Below, piece by piece: positions 34,316-43,285 of a DNA stretch of 64,000 nt (within the stretch, counting starts at the first letter, position 1; each line of letters starts with the position of its first letter). The notes under the pieces are model-generated. The model was not told the DNA's origin, made no database searches, and saw only the letters and a program-made list of their open reading frames with translations. Source of the DNA: Streptomyces calvus. Its GTDB lineage: Bacteria; Actinomycetota; Actinomycetes; Streptomycetales; Streptomycetaceae. The stretch lies in NCBI RefSeq assembly GCF_006782915.1, contig NZ_VCNP01000004.1, positions 62,001 to 126,000 on the forward strand. The letters run 5' to 3'. Made by a program: the position numbers and the translations under genes.

Positions 34316-35041
34316 ATGCGCATCCTCGTGGTCAACGTCAACACCACCCAGTCCATCACCGACGCGATCGGCAAGCAGGCGGCCGACGCGGCCTCGCCGG
34401 GCACCGAGATCGTCCCGCTGACCCCCCTCTTCGGCGCGGAGTCCGTCGAGGGCAACTACGAGAGCTACCTCGCCGCGGTCGCCGTCATGGAGACCGTCCG
34501 CGCCCACTCCGAGCCGTTCGACGCGGTGATCCAGGCCGGATACGGCGAACACGGCCGGGAAGGGCTGCAGGAGCTGCTCGACGTGCCCGTCGTCGACATC
34601 ACCGAAGCAGCGGCGAGCACCGCCCAGTTCCTCGGCCGCAGCTACTCCGTCGTCACCACGCTCGACCGTACGGTTCCGCTCATCGAGGAACGGCTGGCCG
34701 TTGCCGGACTGAGCGCCAGGTGCGCCTCCGTGCGCGCCAGCGGGCTCGCCGTGCTCGAACTGGAACAGGACGAGCAGGCCGCCGTGGACGCCATCACCGA
34801 ACAGGCCGCCCGGGCGGTGGAGGAGGACCGGGCGGAGGTGATCTGCCTGGGCTGCGGAGGCATGGCCGGCCTCGCCGAACGCGTGGTGGAACGGACGGGC
34901 GTTCCCGTCGTCGACGGGGTGGCCGCCGCCGTGACGATCGCCGAGTCCCTGGTCCGCCTCGGCCTGTCCACGTCCAAGGTGCGCACGTACGCGCGACCGC
35001 GGCCCAAGCAGATCCTCAACTGGCCTTGGCACACCGGCTGA
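34316..35041 (+). CDS. Hydantoin/allantoin racemase-like protein (Asp/Glu racemase superfamily)
   Basis: A 241-residue Asp/Glu-racemase-fold protein. N-terminal ILVVNVNTTQSITDAI is the family signature. The second catalytic cysteine is Cys180 in CLGCGGMAGL. At the position of the first (usually ACFGDPG) the sequence is QAGYGEHG with Gly75, so the two-cysteine racemase mechanism looks incomplete. It could act like the arylmalonate-decarboxylase or one-base members, or have lost activity. AGGAG precedes the ATG. It is in an operon with the NCS1 permease. Confidence 0.85.
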   Translation: MRILVVNVNTTQSITDAIGKQAADAASPGTEIVPLTPLFGAESVEGNYESYLAAVAVMETVRAHSEPFDAVIQAGYGEHGREGLQELLDVPVVDITEAAASTAQFLGRSYSVVTTLDRTVPLIEERLAVAGLSARCASVRASGLAVLELEQDEQAAVDAITEQAARAVEEDRAEVICLGCGGMAGLAERVVERTGVPVVDGVAAAVTIAESLVRLGLSTSKVRTYARPRPKQILNWPWHTG

Positions 35042-35185
35042 CGCTCTCGCGCGCTCCCTCGCCCCGGTCGGCGGCCGGCCCGGTGGCCGCGCCGGCCGTG
35101 GGGTACTCTGACGGACCGCACGACTGCCGTTCCGCACGGCCGCAGCCGACGCGTCGAGGGACGGGAAGAAGGACGAAAAACGGCG

Positions 35186-35935
35186 ATGACTGCGTCAGGC
35201 GACTTCATACCCGAGTCCGAGCGGGTGACGCGGCAGCTGCGCGACGAGATCCTCGACGGTGTGCGACGGCCGGGCAGCCGCCTGGTCGAGCGGGAGCTGG
35301 CCGATGCGCTCGGTGTGAGCCGGCTTCCCGTCCGCGAGGCTCTCAGAACGCTGGTGTCCGAAGGCCTGGTGACCCCGAGGCCGCGGACCTGGGCCGTGGT
35401 ACGCGAGTTCACCGCGAGCGACGTCGCCGATCTCGACGAGGTCCGTTCGGGCCTCGAAACCCTGTCGTTCCGGCTCGCCGCGCAACGGCACACGCGCGCC
35501 GGACTGGCGGAACTGCGCGCGACGGTGGATGCCGAACTCGACGCGGCCCGCGCCGGCGACGCGGTGCGGGCCCGCCGGGCGGCGGCCGACTTCCACCAGA
35601 CGGTCATCTCCCTGGCCGCCAACGAGTTGCTGAACGAACTCGAGCGCGTCCTGCGCAGCCGACTGCGCTGGCTCATGGGACAGCACGACGACCTGCTGGG
35701 CGTCGCGCTGGAGCACGAGGCTCTCTACCAGGCCATCGCGGAACGCGACGTCGAACGCGTGCAAGTTCTCGTACTGCACCATCTGGCGACCAGCCGCAGC
35801 GCGGCCCTGGGCCACCTCGCGCAGGACCAGACGCAGGACCAGAGGCAGGACCGACTACAGGGACACGAACAGGAGGAGGAGCGGGAGCGGGGACGACCGA
35901 CCCGCTCCGGGGCCGGCGGAAGTCCGACTCCCTGA
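35186..35935 (+). CDS. GntR-family (FCD/FadR subfamily) regulator
   Basis: A 249-residue repressor. The winged HTH (VTRQLRDEILDGVRRPGSRLVERELADALGVSRLPVREALRTLVSEGLV) is followed by an FCD domain (EVRSGLETLSFRLAA, ADFHQTVISLAANELL, HEALYQAIAERD) that usually binds an organic acid through metal-bound histidines. The last 40 residues are an unusual low-complexity Gln/Asp/Glu/Arg tail. It lies 144 bases after the racemase gene and probably controls the permease promoter through the repeat at 32658-32673. Confidence 0.9.
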   Translation: MTASGDFIPESERVTRQLRDEILDGVRRPGSRLVERELADALGVSRLPVREALRTLVSEGLVTPRPRTWAVVREFTASDVADLDEVRSGLETLSFRLAAQRHTRAGLAELRATVDAELDAARAGDAVRARRAAADFHQTVISLAANELLNELERVLRSRLRWLMGQHDDLLGVALEHEALYQAIAERDVERVQVLVLHHLATSRSAALGHLAQDQTQDQRQDRLQGHEQEEERERGRPTRSGAGGSPTP

Positions 35936-36191
35936 GGAATCGGTTCACGGTACGTCCGTCCGTCCCTCCCTCGCTCCCCTGTCCTCCGACATCGCCGGCA
36001 GCACTCCCCCGGACCCGTGTCGAGGCGCCTGCGTACCGCCGCGTCGCACCGCTCCACCGCCGCCCCGCGGGCCGAGTTCGGCCTGCGTCCTCCTCGAGCC
36101 GGTACCGCACACACGACGTGACGTCATCGCGTACCGGCCCCTGCGCGGCTCACGGGTGTGCGTTCTGGTGGACGACCGTGATGTGGCGTTC

Positions 36192-36645
36192 GGGGCCGGG
36201 GTCCGTGCTGCGCCGGGAGCGGGCGCGCGGTGCGCTGCCGCCGGGTGCGACGCGTGTGCAGGCCGCGCGGGTGTGCCATGCGCGCGGCGTGGGCGCGCCG
36301 GTGCGGGACGCCGTCGGTGCCGCGCTGCCGTGTGGTGACGGTCCGCCTCCCGACACCGTGCGTGCCCAGGAGCCGGCCTGCGGGCCCGGCGCGCCGGACG
36401 GCTGGGACGGTCCGGCCGGGCCGGCGGGGCGCCGGGCCGTCGGTCAGGTCGTCGTCGTGCGGCCGGAGTTCGCGGATGATCCGTCGGGCGCCCGGTCGTG
36501 GGAGGAGGGCGCGGCGGTCCTGCCGCCGGCGGGGCACCGCCGCGCTGGTGACGGCCGTGGCGCCGGACGTGCTGCGGTTGCGCCGGCTGCTGGACGCGGC
36601 ACTGGCGAGTCTGGACCGAGGGCACCCGGCGCGCTCCGGCACGTG
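36192..36645 (+). pseudogene. Possible frameshifted CDS of unknown family
   Basis: From about 36192 one frame shows good GC3 bias and an open run (starting LRRERARGALPPGATRVQAA, ending EEGAAVLPPAG near 36535). The bias then moves to another frame, which reads TAALVTAVAPDVLRLRRLLD and stops at about 36645. This suggests one frameshifted or decayed gene. I recognise no family. The upstream 250 bases (35936-36191) show no gene. Confidence 0.3.
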
Positions 36646-36724
36646 ATCCGGTGACGCCGGACCTCACCGGACGATCGGAGGCGATCAAGGGCGGAGGCCG
36701 GGATTCTTTCGGCATGCACGGATC

Positions 36725-36754
36725 TTGACCGTCCAGTTTTGCGCTGGATAGCGT
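36725..36754 (+). promoter_or_regulatory. Promoter with inverted repeat in spacer
   Basis: TTGACC (36725-36730) and TAGCGT (36749-36754) with an 18-bp spacer that contains TCCAG-N7-CTGGA (36732-36748). It lies about 120 bases before the amidohydrolase ATG. A repressor could sit between the boxes. Confidence 0.55.
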
Positions 36755-36877
36755 TCGGCCACCGAATGTGTGACCCCGTCGGAAGCACGGCCGCACAGGC
36801 CGACGCGTTCCCGGGGACGTTTCGACTGTCCTGCCGCCGCGGCCGCTCGGTTCCCCAGTTCCCACGGAGTCACCTTC

Positions 36878-38629
36878 ATGTGCGATGCATGCTGCCCCAT
36901 TCCTCCCGGCCCCCGCATGGGGCGGGCCCAGTTCCTCAAGCTGATCGGGGCCGGCGCCACCGCGGCGGCCCTGTCGGGCACGGCGTTCGCGGGCACCGCC
37001 GCCGCCGCTCCCCGTGGCGCGACGGGCGCCGGAGCCGACGGGCCTCTCCTCGTGGACGGCGTCCGCGGCTACACCGTCGACCGCCGCGGACGGCTGCGCC
37101 GCTTCTCCCGCATGCTCGTCACCCCGGGCGGCAAGGTCGCGGCCCTCGACCCCGGTGCGGTACGGGGCGCCCGCCGCCTGGACGGGCGCGGCCGTGTCCT
37201 GCTGCCCGGACTGCACGACGCCCACGGTCACCTGTGGGGCATCGGCGCGCTCGCCGTCCAGCTCGACCTCTCCGGCACCAGGTCGTTGCAGAAGGCGCTG
37301 GACCGGCTCGCCGCGTACGCCGCCGCGCATCCGGGGCAGACGTGGATCCAGGGCCGCGGCTGGAACGAGGTGGTCTGGGGCCTGGGGCGGCTGCCCACCG
37401 CCCAGGACCTGGACTCCGTCGTGTCCGACCGCCCGGTGTGGCTCGTGCGGGTGGACGGGCACGCGGGCGTGGCCAACTCCCAGGCGCTTCAGCTGTCCGG
37501 CGTCACGGCCGACACCCCCGACCCGGCGGGCGGCCAGATCGTGCGCGACGCCTCCGGTGCCCCGACGGGCGTCTTCGTCGACGCCGCGCAGACCTTCGTC
37601 ACCTCACAGCTGCCGGAACCGACCCTCGACGACGTGCGGGACCGGGCCCTGGCCGCGCAGACCCGGCTCAACGCCGCGGGCCTGACGTCCGTGTCCGACG
37701 CCGGCACCAGCGCCGACGGCGTCGTCGTCCTGCGCCGGCTCGCCTCCTCCGGTGAACTGACGCTGCGTCTCAACGCCTTCCTGGACTACGCGGCGTTCAC
37801 CGAGGTCGGCGCGGAGGCACGGACCGACTCGTTCGCCGGGGACATGCTGCGCGTGCGCACCGTCAAGCTGTACGTCGACGGGGCGCTCGGCAGCCACGGG
37901 GCGGCGATGATCGAGCCGTACAGCGACAGACCGTCGACCAGAGGGCTGCTCCAGATGGAGCCGGCGGAGCTCAACCGGCGCGTGCAGCGGATCCTGCACG
38001 GCGGCTACCAGGCCGCGGTGCACGCGATCGGCGACCTCGGTAACCGGGTCGTCCTCGACGCCTACGAGCAGGCCTTCCGGACCGTCGGCGACCAGGGCCT
38101 GCGGCACCGGATCGAGCACGCCCAGGTCATCGCCCTCGACGACATCCCGCGCTTCAAGCGGCTGGGCGTCATCGCCTCGATGCAGCCGGTGCACGCCACC
38201 GACGACATGAACATGGCCGAGACCCGGGTGGGGCCGGAGCGCATCAAGGGTGGCTACGCCTGGCGCACCCTGCTCGACCAGGGCACGGTCGTCGCGTCCG
38301 GCTCGGACTTCCCCGTCTCGTCCGAGAACCCCTTCGACGGCCTGCACGCGGCCGTCACCCGCACCGACCGGGAGGGCAGGCCGGACGGCGGCTGGTACCC
38401 GGAGCAGGCCATGACCCCGGTCGAGGCCCTGCGTTCCTTCACCGTCGACGCCGCGTACGCCGCGCACCAGGAGAAGGTGCTGGGCGGCTTGGAGCCGGGC
38501 AAGTGGGCCGACTTCATCCTGGTCGACACGGACCCGTTCGAGCTGCCCGCGGGCCGGGCCCTGTGGCAGACCGGGGTCCTCCAGACCTGGGTGGCAGGTC
38601 ACCGGGTGGGCGAGTACGGCGTGCTGTGA
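36878..38629 (+). CDS. Exported YtcJ-like amidohydrolase
   Basis: A 583-residue metal-dependent hydrolase of the amidohydrolase superfamily. Metal-site motifs are HDAHGH (near 110), Lys in VRTVKLYVDGALGSHG, HAIGD, IEHAQVI and SGSDFPVSSENPF. The N-terminus (RMGRAQFLKLIGAGATAAAL, cut near AFAGTAAAA) resembles a Tat signal, but the second Arg of the twin-Arg motif is Ala. A Cys-rich MCDACC precedes it. ATG at 36878 has GGAG at 10 bases. The family hydrolyses C-N bonds of amides or cyclic imides. The neighbouring carboxylesterase may share a substrate. Confidence 0.88.
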   Translation: MCDACCPIPPGPRMGRAQFLKLIGAGATAAALSGTAFAGTAAAAPRGATGAGADGPLLVDGVRGYTVDRRGRLRRFSRMLVTPGGKVAALDPGAVRGARRLDGRGRVLLPGLHDAHGHLWGIGALAVQLDLSGTRSLQKALDRLAAYAAAHPGQTWIQGRGWNEVVWGLGRLPTAQDLDSVVSDRPVWLVRVDGHAGVANSQALQLSGVTADTPDPAGGQIVRDASGAPTGVFVDAAQTFVTSQLPEPTLDDVRDRALAAQTRLNAAGLTSVSDAGTSADGVVVLRRLASSGELTLRLNAFLDYAAFTEVGAEARTDSFAGDMLRVRTVKLYVDGALGSHGAAMIEPYSDRPSTRGLLQMEPAELNRRVQRILHGGYQAAVHAIGDLGNRVVLDAYEQAFRTVGDQGLRHRIEHAQVIALDDIPRFKRLGVIASMQPVHATDDMNMAETRVGPERIKGGYAWRTLLDQGTVVASGSDFPVSSENPFDGLHAAVTRTDREGRPDGGWYPEQAMTPVEALRSFTVDAAYAAHQEKVLGGLEPGKWADFILVDTDPFELPAGRALWQTGVLQTWVAGHRVGEYGVL

Positions 38630-38847
38630 CCCGGACGCGCGGCAGCCCGGGAACGGGAGCCCCGGGGACCGGTCACGGGGCGCGGTCGCAGGGGCGCGGT
38701 CGCCCGCGAGGACGACCCGGAGTTGGGCGGGCGGCGGCCACGAACCGGTCGCCACCTGCCCGATTTCGGGTAAATCGGTTGGCCGGGCTCGCACCGCACC
38801 CATAACCTCAAGATCACTGCAGCGGTCGGCGTGCGAAAGGCAGTGTC

Positions 38848-40359
38848 ATGAGCGAGGTCACCGTATCCACCGCCCACGGAGTGCTCGTGGGCCGGACCAG
38901 CGGTGACGTCTCCGCGTTCCGTGGAATCCCGTACGCGGCCCCGCCGTTCGGGGAGCTGCGGATGCGGCCGCCCCGGCCGCCGGCCTCCTGGGACGGACCG
39001 CGCGACGCCACGGAGTACGGCCCGTCCGCTCCCCAGCCGGGTTACGGCCCCGCCATGGCGCACCTCCTCGAGGAGGCCGGCCCGCAGGGCGAGGACTGCC
39101 TGCGGCTCAACGTCTGGACGCCGGCTCCCGGCCGGACCGGCGGGAGCCTTCCGGTGATGGTGTTCGTCCACGGCGGGGCCTTCCGCAACGGCGCCGGCTC
39201 CCTCGCGCTGTACGACGGCTCCCGGCTCGCCGCCGGCGGAGTCGTCTGCGTCACGCTCAACTACCGGCTCGGCGCGGAGGGTTTCCTGCTGCTGCCCGAC
39301 GGGACGTCCAACCTCGGGCTGCTGGACCAGATCGCCGCCCTGCGCTGGGTGCGGGAGAACATCGCCGCGTTCGGCGGCGACCCGGACAACGTCACCGTCT
39401 TCGGGCAGTCGGCCGGCGCGATCTCCGTCACGGCCCTGATGACCATGCCGGACGCCCGGGGACTCTTCCGCCGGGCGATCACCCAGAGCGGCGCCGGACA
39501 CCACGTCCACACGCCCGACACCGGCCGTCGGATCACGGAACGCCTCGCCGCCCTCGCCGGGGTGCCGTGCACGACGGACGCGCTGGCCTCGGTCGCGCCG
39601 GACGTGCTCGTCGCGGCCGGCGCCGCGCTCGGCCAGGAGATCGCCGCCTCGCGGGAACCCCATCTGTGGGGCGAGTCGGCGGGCGGCGGCACCACCGTGC
39701 TGCCCGTCGTCGACGGTGTAACGCTGCCTTCCCGGCCGGTCGACGCCATGGCCGCCGGGGCCGGCGCGGAGATCGACCTCATGACCGGCACGACGACCGA
39801 CGAGTTCCGGCTCTTCGCCGTGCCGCTCGGCATCACGCACCGCATCGACGACACCGTCCTGAAGGGTTTCCTCGCCGGGTTCGGGCTCCCGGCGGACAGG
39901 GCCCACGCGGTCTACACCCGTGCGGCGGCGCCCGACGCCACACCCGGGGACGTCTTCAGCGACGTCATGACGGACCACGGTTACCGGATCCCCGCCATCC
40001 GCGTCGCCGAGAACCGCGCACGGCACGGCGCAGAGACCTACGTCTACGCGTTCGCCCGCCCCACCGGGGCCGCCGACGGCGCACTGGGCGCCTGCCACAT
40101 GGCGGAGCTGCCCTTCGTCTTCGGCACCCTGGACACCTCGCTGGGAGACCGGCGGCCCGACGCGGAGGCGCTCTCGGACCACATCAGGGCCGCCTGGATC
40201 TCCTTCGCCCGCGACGGCAGGCCCGCTCCCCCGCACGGCGCGCGGACCTGGCGGCCGTACGCCCCGGACCGGACGGTGCTGAGGATCGACGGTGACACGG
40301 CCGCGGAGGTCCACGACCCCGCAGCCGAGCGACGGAATCTGTGGGAGGGACGCCGATGA
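38848..40359 (+). CDS. Type B carboxylesterase
   Basis: A 503-residue carboxylesterase/lipase of the cholinesterase-like family. Motifs are FRGIPYAAPPFGELRMRPP near the N-terminus, EDCLRLNVW, the oxyanion VFVHGGAF, the nucleophile Ser in FGQSAGA, the acid in TTTDEFRLF and the catalytic His in GACHMAELPFVF. It hydrolyses ester or carbamate bonds. No signal peptide is seen, so it is cytosolic. The ATG follows AAAGG. Its stop overlaps the start of the next GNAT gene as ATGA. Confidence 0.92.
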   Translation: MSEVTVSTAHGVLVGRTSGDVSAFRGIPYAAPPFGELRMRPPRPPASWDGPRDATEYGPSAPQPGYGPAMAHLLEEAGPQGEDCLRLNVWTPAPGRTGGSLPVMVFVHGGAFRNGAGSLALYDGSRLAAGGVVCVTLNYRLGAEGFLLLPDGTSNLGLLDQIAALRWVRENIAAFGGDPDNVTVFGQSAGAISVTALMTMPDARGLFRRAITQSGAGHHVHTPDTGRRITERLAALAGVPCTTDALASVAPDVLVAAGAALGQEIAASREPHLWGESAGGGTTVLPVVDGVTLPSRPVDAMAAGAGAEIDLMTGTTTDEFRLFAVPLGITHRIDDTVLKGFLAGFGLPADRAHAVYTRAAAPDATPGDVFSDVMTDHGYRIPAIRVAENRARHGAETYVYAFARPTGAADGALGACHMAELPFVFGTLDTSLGDRRPDAEALSDHIRAAWISFARDGRPAPPHGARTWRPYAPDRTVLRIDGDTAAEVHDPAAERRNLWEGRR

Positions 40360-41024
40360 CCGCGCACGACCGTACCCCGGACCTGACCGCCCGGGATCAC
40401 GCGGAGCCCTCGGAACGGAGAAACACCATGCCCTGCACCCCTCACGTGCGGATCGCGACGCGGGAGGACGTACCCGCCTCGGTCACGACGCTGGCGCGCG
40501 CCTTCGCGGACTATCCCTTCACCCGGCACGTCGTCGCCGCCGACGACCACCGCGAACGGGTGCGGCGCTTCCAGGAGTTGTTCCTGACCCGCGTGGCGAT
40601 GGAGTACGGCCACGTCTGGGTCACCGACGACTGCCGTGCCGTCGCCGCCTGGACCAGTCCCGAACGGGACCCCGAGCCCGCCTTCGCGGAGGTCGGGCCC
40701 CTGGCCGCCGAGCTGGCGGGTGACCGGATCGCGGCGTACGAGTCCGCCGAGCGCGCGCTGGCACCGCACCGCCCGAGCGGCCCGGTGTGGTTCCTCGCGA
40801 CGGTGGGAGTGGACCCGTGGGCGCAGGGCACGGGCCTGGGGACGGCGGTCCTGCGGCCGGGTCTGGAGGCGGCCGCACGCGCGGGCCTGCCCGCCTTCCT
40901 GGAGACGTCGGACGCGCGCAACGTGCGCTTCTACGAGCGTCTCGGCTTCACCGTCACGGCCGAGGTGCCCCTGCCCGACGGCGGTCCCCGCACCTGGTGC
41001 ATGCTCCGCCCGGCGGACCGCTGA
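40356..41024 (+). CDS. GNAT-family acetyltransferase
   Basis: A 222-residue N-acetyltransferase. The fold starts at about residue 29 (VRIATREDVPASVTTLARAFADYPFT); the acetyl-CoA motif is ATVGVDPWAQGTGLGTAVLRP and the closing DARNVRFYERLGF is typical. The ATG at 40356 overlaps the esterase stop and has GGGAGGGA in front, so it is preferred over an internal ATG at 40428 that would remove a hydrophilic 24-residue head. Substrate unknown; related Streptomyces enzymes act on amines or antibiotics. Confidence 0.87.
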   Translation: MTAHDRTPDLTARDHAEPSERRNTMPCTPHVRIATREDVPASVTTLARAFADYPFTRHVVAADDHRERVRRFQELFLTRVAMEYGHVWVTDDCRAVAAWTSPERDPEPAFAEVGPLAAELAGDRIAAYESAERALAPHRPSGPVWFLATVGVDPWAQGTGLGTAVLRPGLEAAARAGLPAFLETSDARNVRFYERLGFTVTAEVPLPDGGPRTWCMLRPADR

Positions 41025-41073
41025 GCCCGGCCGGGCGCCACCGCGCGCGCCTGGCCGGGCCCACGTCCTCGCG

Positions 41074-41166
41074 CTCGACGCGGCCTTCCCAGCGGTTCCA
41101 GAAGCTTGACGCGGCCTTCTCCGCGGTTTCAGCAGCTCAACGCGGCCTTCGTCGCGGCTTCAGCGG
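41074..41166. repeat. Three 31-bp tandem repeats at the pirin 3' end
   Basis: Units at 41074, 41105 and 41136 share CTYRACGCGGCCTTC-N5-CGG-YTTCAG in exact 31-bp register. The third is the 3' end of the pirin reading frame including its stop, so the array looks like outward duplication of the pirin gene end. Confidence 0.8.
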
Positions 41167-41328
41167 AACGTTCGGCAGCTCCGGCGCGGGCAGTGGAGCG
41201 CCGTCGTAGCCGTGCACCTCACCGAAGCGGGTGCCGTTCATCCAGTCCTCGCGGGCCTGGACGATGTCGTCGTGCGAACGGCCGATGAAGTTCCACCACA
41301 TAGCGAACTCCATCAGCGTTTCCGCACG
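41137..41328 (-). pseudogene. Pirin, truncated to its C-terminal ~60 residues
   Basis: The minus strand encodes AMWWNFIGRSHDDIVQARED and then GYDGAPLPAPELPNVPLKP with a stop at 41137. This is the highly conserved end of the bicupin pirin family, whose full length is about 300 residues. The reading frame is closed by TGA at 41329, just where the DNA changes to the region in front of the tyrosine recombinase. No 5' part of the gene is found elsewhere in the window. It was probably cut by the integration or rearrangement at this site. Confidence 0.8.
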
Positions 41329-41394
41329 TCAGCGGCTTGCCGCAGGCCTGACGGTCAGCAAACTGTCAGCATCGGTCGTGGGAGTCGGTCGGGC

Positions 41395-42576
41395 ATGGGG
41401 CGGGATTCGCTGGTTCGTGGGATGGGGTCGTTCTTCAAGGAGTGTGAGCATCCGCGGTCGCGGTGGTCGAAGTGCCCGCACCCCTACAAGATCCGGTACC
41501 GGTCGGCGGCCGGGAAGCAGGTGGAGGAGTCGGGGTTCGCGACCCAGGACGATGCCATCGGGCGTTTGACGGATGTCTACAAGGCGAAAAAGGCCGCGCC
41601 GCGGGGGCAGGCGAAGGCGGAGCGGCTCGCGCGGTACGGGGCGATGCGATTTTCCGAGTACGCCACCGAGTGGAAGGCCGGCCAGCGTGACCTGGGCCCG
41701 GCCTCGGTGCGGCATCTGGACTCCCTGCTGGAGCATCACATGCTGCCGCTGCTGGGCAGCCGGCGGATGAGCACCTTCGACTCCAGGGTCGTCGAGGGCT
41801 TCATCCGGTCCATGGAGCGCGCCGGCGTCGGCCTGGCCACCCAGGCCAACGCCTTCGACAAACTCAAGGCCATCCTCCTGGACGCCCACCGCCTCGGCCT
41901 CTTCGACGACCACCCCCTCACCGGCGTGAAACCGCCCCAGTACGACCCCAAGCGCGCGGTCATCCCCTCACCCGAACAACTACGGCAGATACGCGAGGCC
42001 GGCGACGACCGCTTCCGGCTGATCACCGACCTGATGAGCGGTTGCGGCATGCGCAACGGCGAGGCCGCCGCCGTCAACCTGCGCAACATCGTCGCCGACG
42101 ACGTCTACCGCATCACCGAACAGGTCAACCAGACCACCGGCCACTACGCCCGTCTCAAACACCGCAAGACCGGCGAATACCGCGACGTCCCCCTGCCCGC
42201 CCGCGTCAGGCAGACCATCGAGCGGTACGCCGACACACACGGCACCACCGACGGCTACCTGCTACGCCACCCCCTCGACGCCTCAAAGCCGTTCCCGCAC
42301 TACTACCTCAACAACCAATGGCAGCGGATCAAGAAAGCCCGCGAGGCCGACATTCCCGAGGGGATGGTGCTCTACAGCTTCCGGCACTTCTTCGCCTCCA
42401 ACTGCCTCACCCACAACATCCCCATCACCGACGTCGCCGAATGGATGGGCCACAAGAACATCGACGTCACCTTCAAGATCTACCGACACCTCATGCCCGG
42501 CACCATCAGCACCGCCGCCACCACCCTCAACCACGACTTGACTTCGCCCGACGCTGCGGGCGTCGCGAACCAGTAG
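41395..42576 (+). mobile_element. Tyrosine site-specific recombinase (integrase) gene
   Basis: A 393-residue integrase. An N-terminal zinc-ribbon-like CEHPRSRWSKCPHP is followed by a SAM-like core-binding domain (FSEYATEWKAGQRDLGPASV) and the catalytic domain. Catalytic residues are Arg in GCGMRNGEA, Lys in KHRKTGEYRDVP, Arg-His in YSFRHFFAS (the usual His of HxxR is Tyr), His in WMGHKN and the nucleophile Tyr in FKIYRHLMPG. It would integrate or excise an element next to its gene. Inverted CTGAC/GTCAG motifs at about 41348-41371 may be arm sites. No excisionase or replication gene follows, so the element is reduced or the gene is an orphan. Confidence 0.9.
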
Positions 42577-42662
42577 CGTCGACGCTTGATCGCGGGTGAC
42601 GATGCCGACAAGTCGGTCCTCTTCGTCGAGTGCCGACAGCCGTTCCACGCGTCGCTCGGTCA
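42577..42662 (-). pseudogene. CBS-domain gene fragment
   Basis: The minus strand reads TERRVERLSALDEEDRLVGIVTRDQ, closely like the second CBS motif of the intact CBS-BON protein at 49.6-50.3 kb (VEHRVNRLPVLDEDDRLVGIVTRHD). Only about 28 residues remain, directly joined to a GNAT fragment upstream and running into the integrase gene end. Confidence 0.7.
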
Positions 42663-42878
42663 TCGTCCGGGCCGCTCGGAAGCACAGGCCCGGTCGGCGG
42701 CCATCCGGGCGGATCGACGGCTCACCGCGAAGAACCTCATGCGCAGGTTCTCCGGTGACATCTTCTCGTAGAGTCCCTCGAGTTGATCGTGGTCACCGGG
42801 CCGCACGGGGCGAATGCACACCGTCGTGCCGTCCGTGAGCAGTGCGTGAACGGGCGGTCGGCTGATCACGTCGTCCAT
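42660..42878 (-). pseudogene. N-terminal fragment of GNAT-CoA ligase homologue
   Basis: Seventy-two codons beginning [19 protein letters not shown] and containing [20 protein letters not shown], the start of the GNAT domain also seen at 53.0 kb ([14 protein letters not shown]). The reading frame ends with TGA overlapping an ATG that begins the CBS fragment. A good ribosome site (GGAGGTGA) and a perfect regulator box upstream show that the promoter end survives while the remaining 800 residues are gone. Confidence 0.7.
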
Positions 42879-42960
42879 CACGGGTCACCTCCGAGCCTCG
42901 CGACGCTTCGAGCGTCCAGCACTTCTCCATCGGGTGCCAGGGCTGTCCGGGACCGTCTGA

Positions 42961-42974
42961 GGGCCGATCGGCCC
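42961..42974. promoter_or_regulatory. DosR/OsdR-type box (perfect palindrome)
   Basis: GGGCCGATCGGCCC is a perfect 14-bp palindrome about 83 bases upstream of the truncated GNAT gene. It is the best example of a dyad repeated through the island. Confidence 0.65.
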
Positions 42975-43142
42975 CAAGCCCCGCTTTGCCCGGATCGCGG
43001 GGCCTTCTCGACCAATACTGATGTTCCCCCGCCACGCGGGAGGGATCGACCATGGTCTGGCTGTTCATCGTATTGAGGGTCATGACGGCCTCCACGTCGG
43101 GAAAGGCGCGCCGGATCCGCCACAGCGTGCGGACCGGGCACC

Positions 43143-43177
43143 AGGCCGGTCGGACCTCACGAAGGGCCGGCCAGCCC
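43143..43177. promoter_or_regulatory. Pair of DosR/OsdR-type boxes
   Basis: AGGCCGGTCGGACC (43143-43156) and GGGCCGGCCAGCCC (43164-43177) lie 21 bp apart, two helical turns, about 110-140 bases before the SRPBCC gene. Confidence 0.5.
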
Positions 43178-43285
43178 TCGCGCGGCCGCCGCGCACCGGC
43201 TATGCCGGAATGAGGCGAGGGGGCACTTGCTCCTCGGCCTCGGGCCCGATCAACCCGGGCCAGGTAGGTGACCAGGGAGTACAGA

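Noticed and set aside
41395..42576. A complete integrative plasmid (AICE) or prophage
   Set aside because: No replication, transfer, excisionase or phage structural genes follow the recombinase, and no tRNA gene is seen at the boundary.
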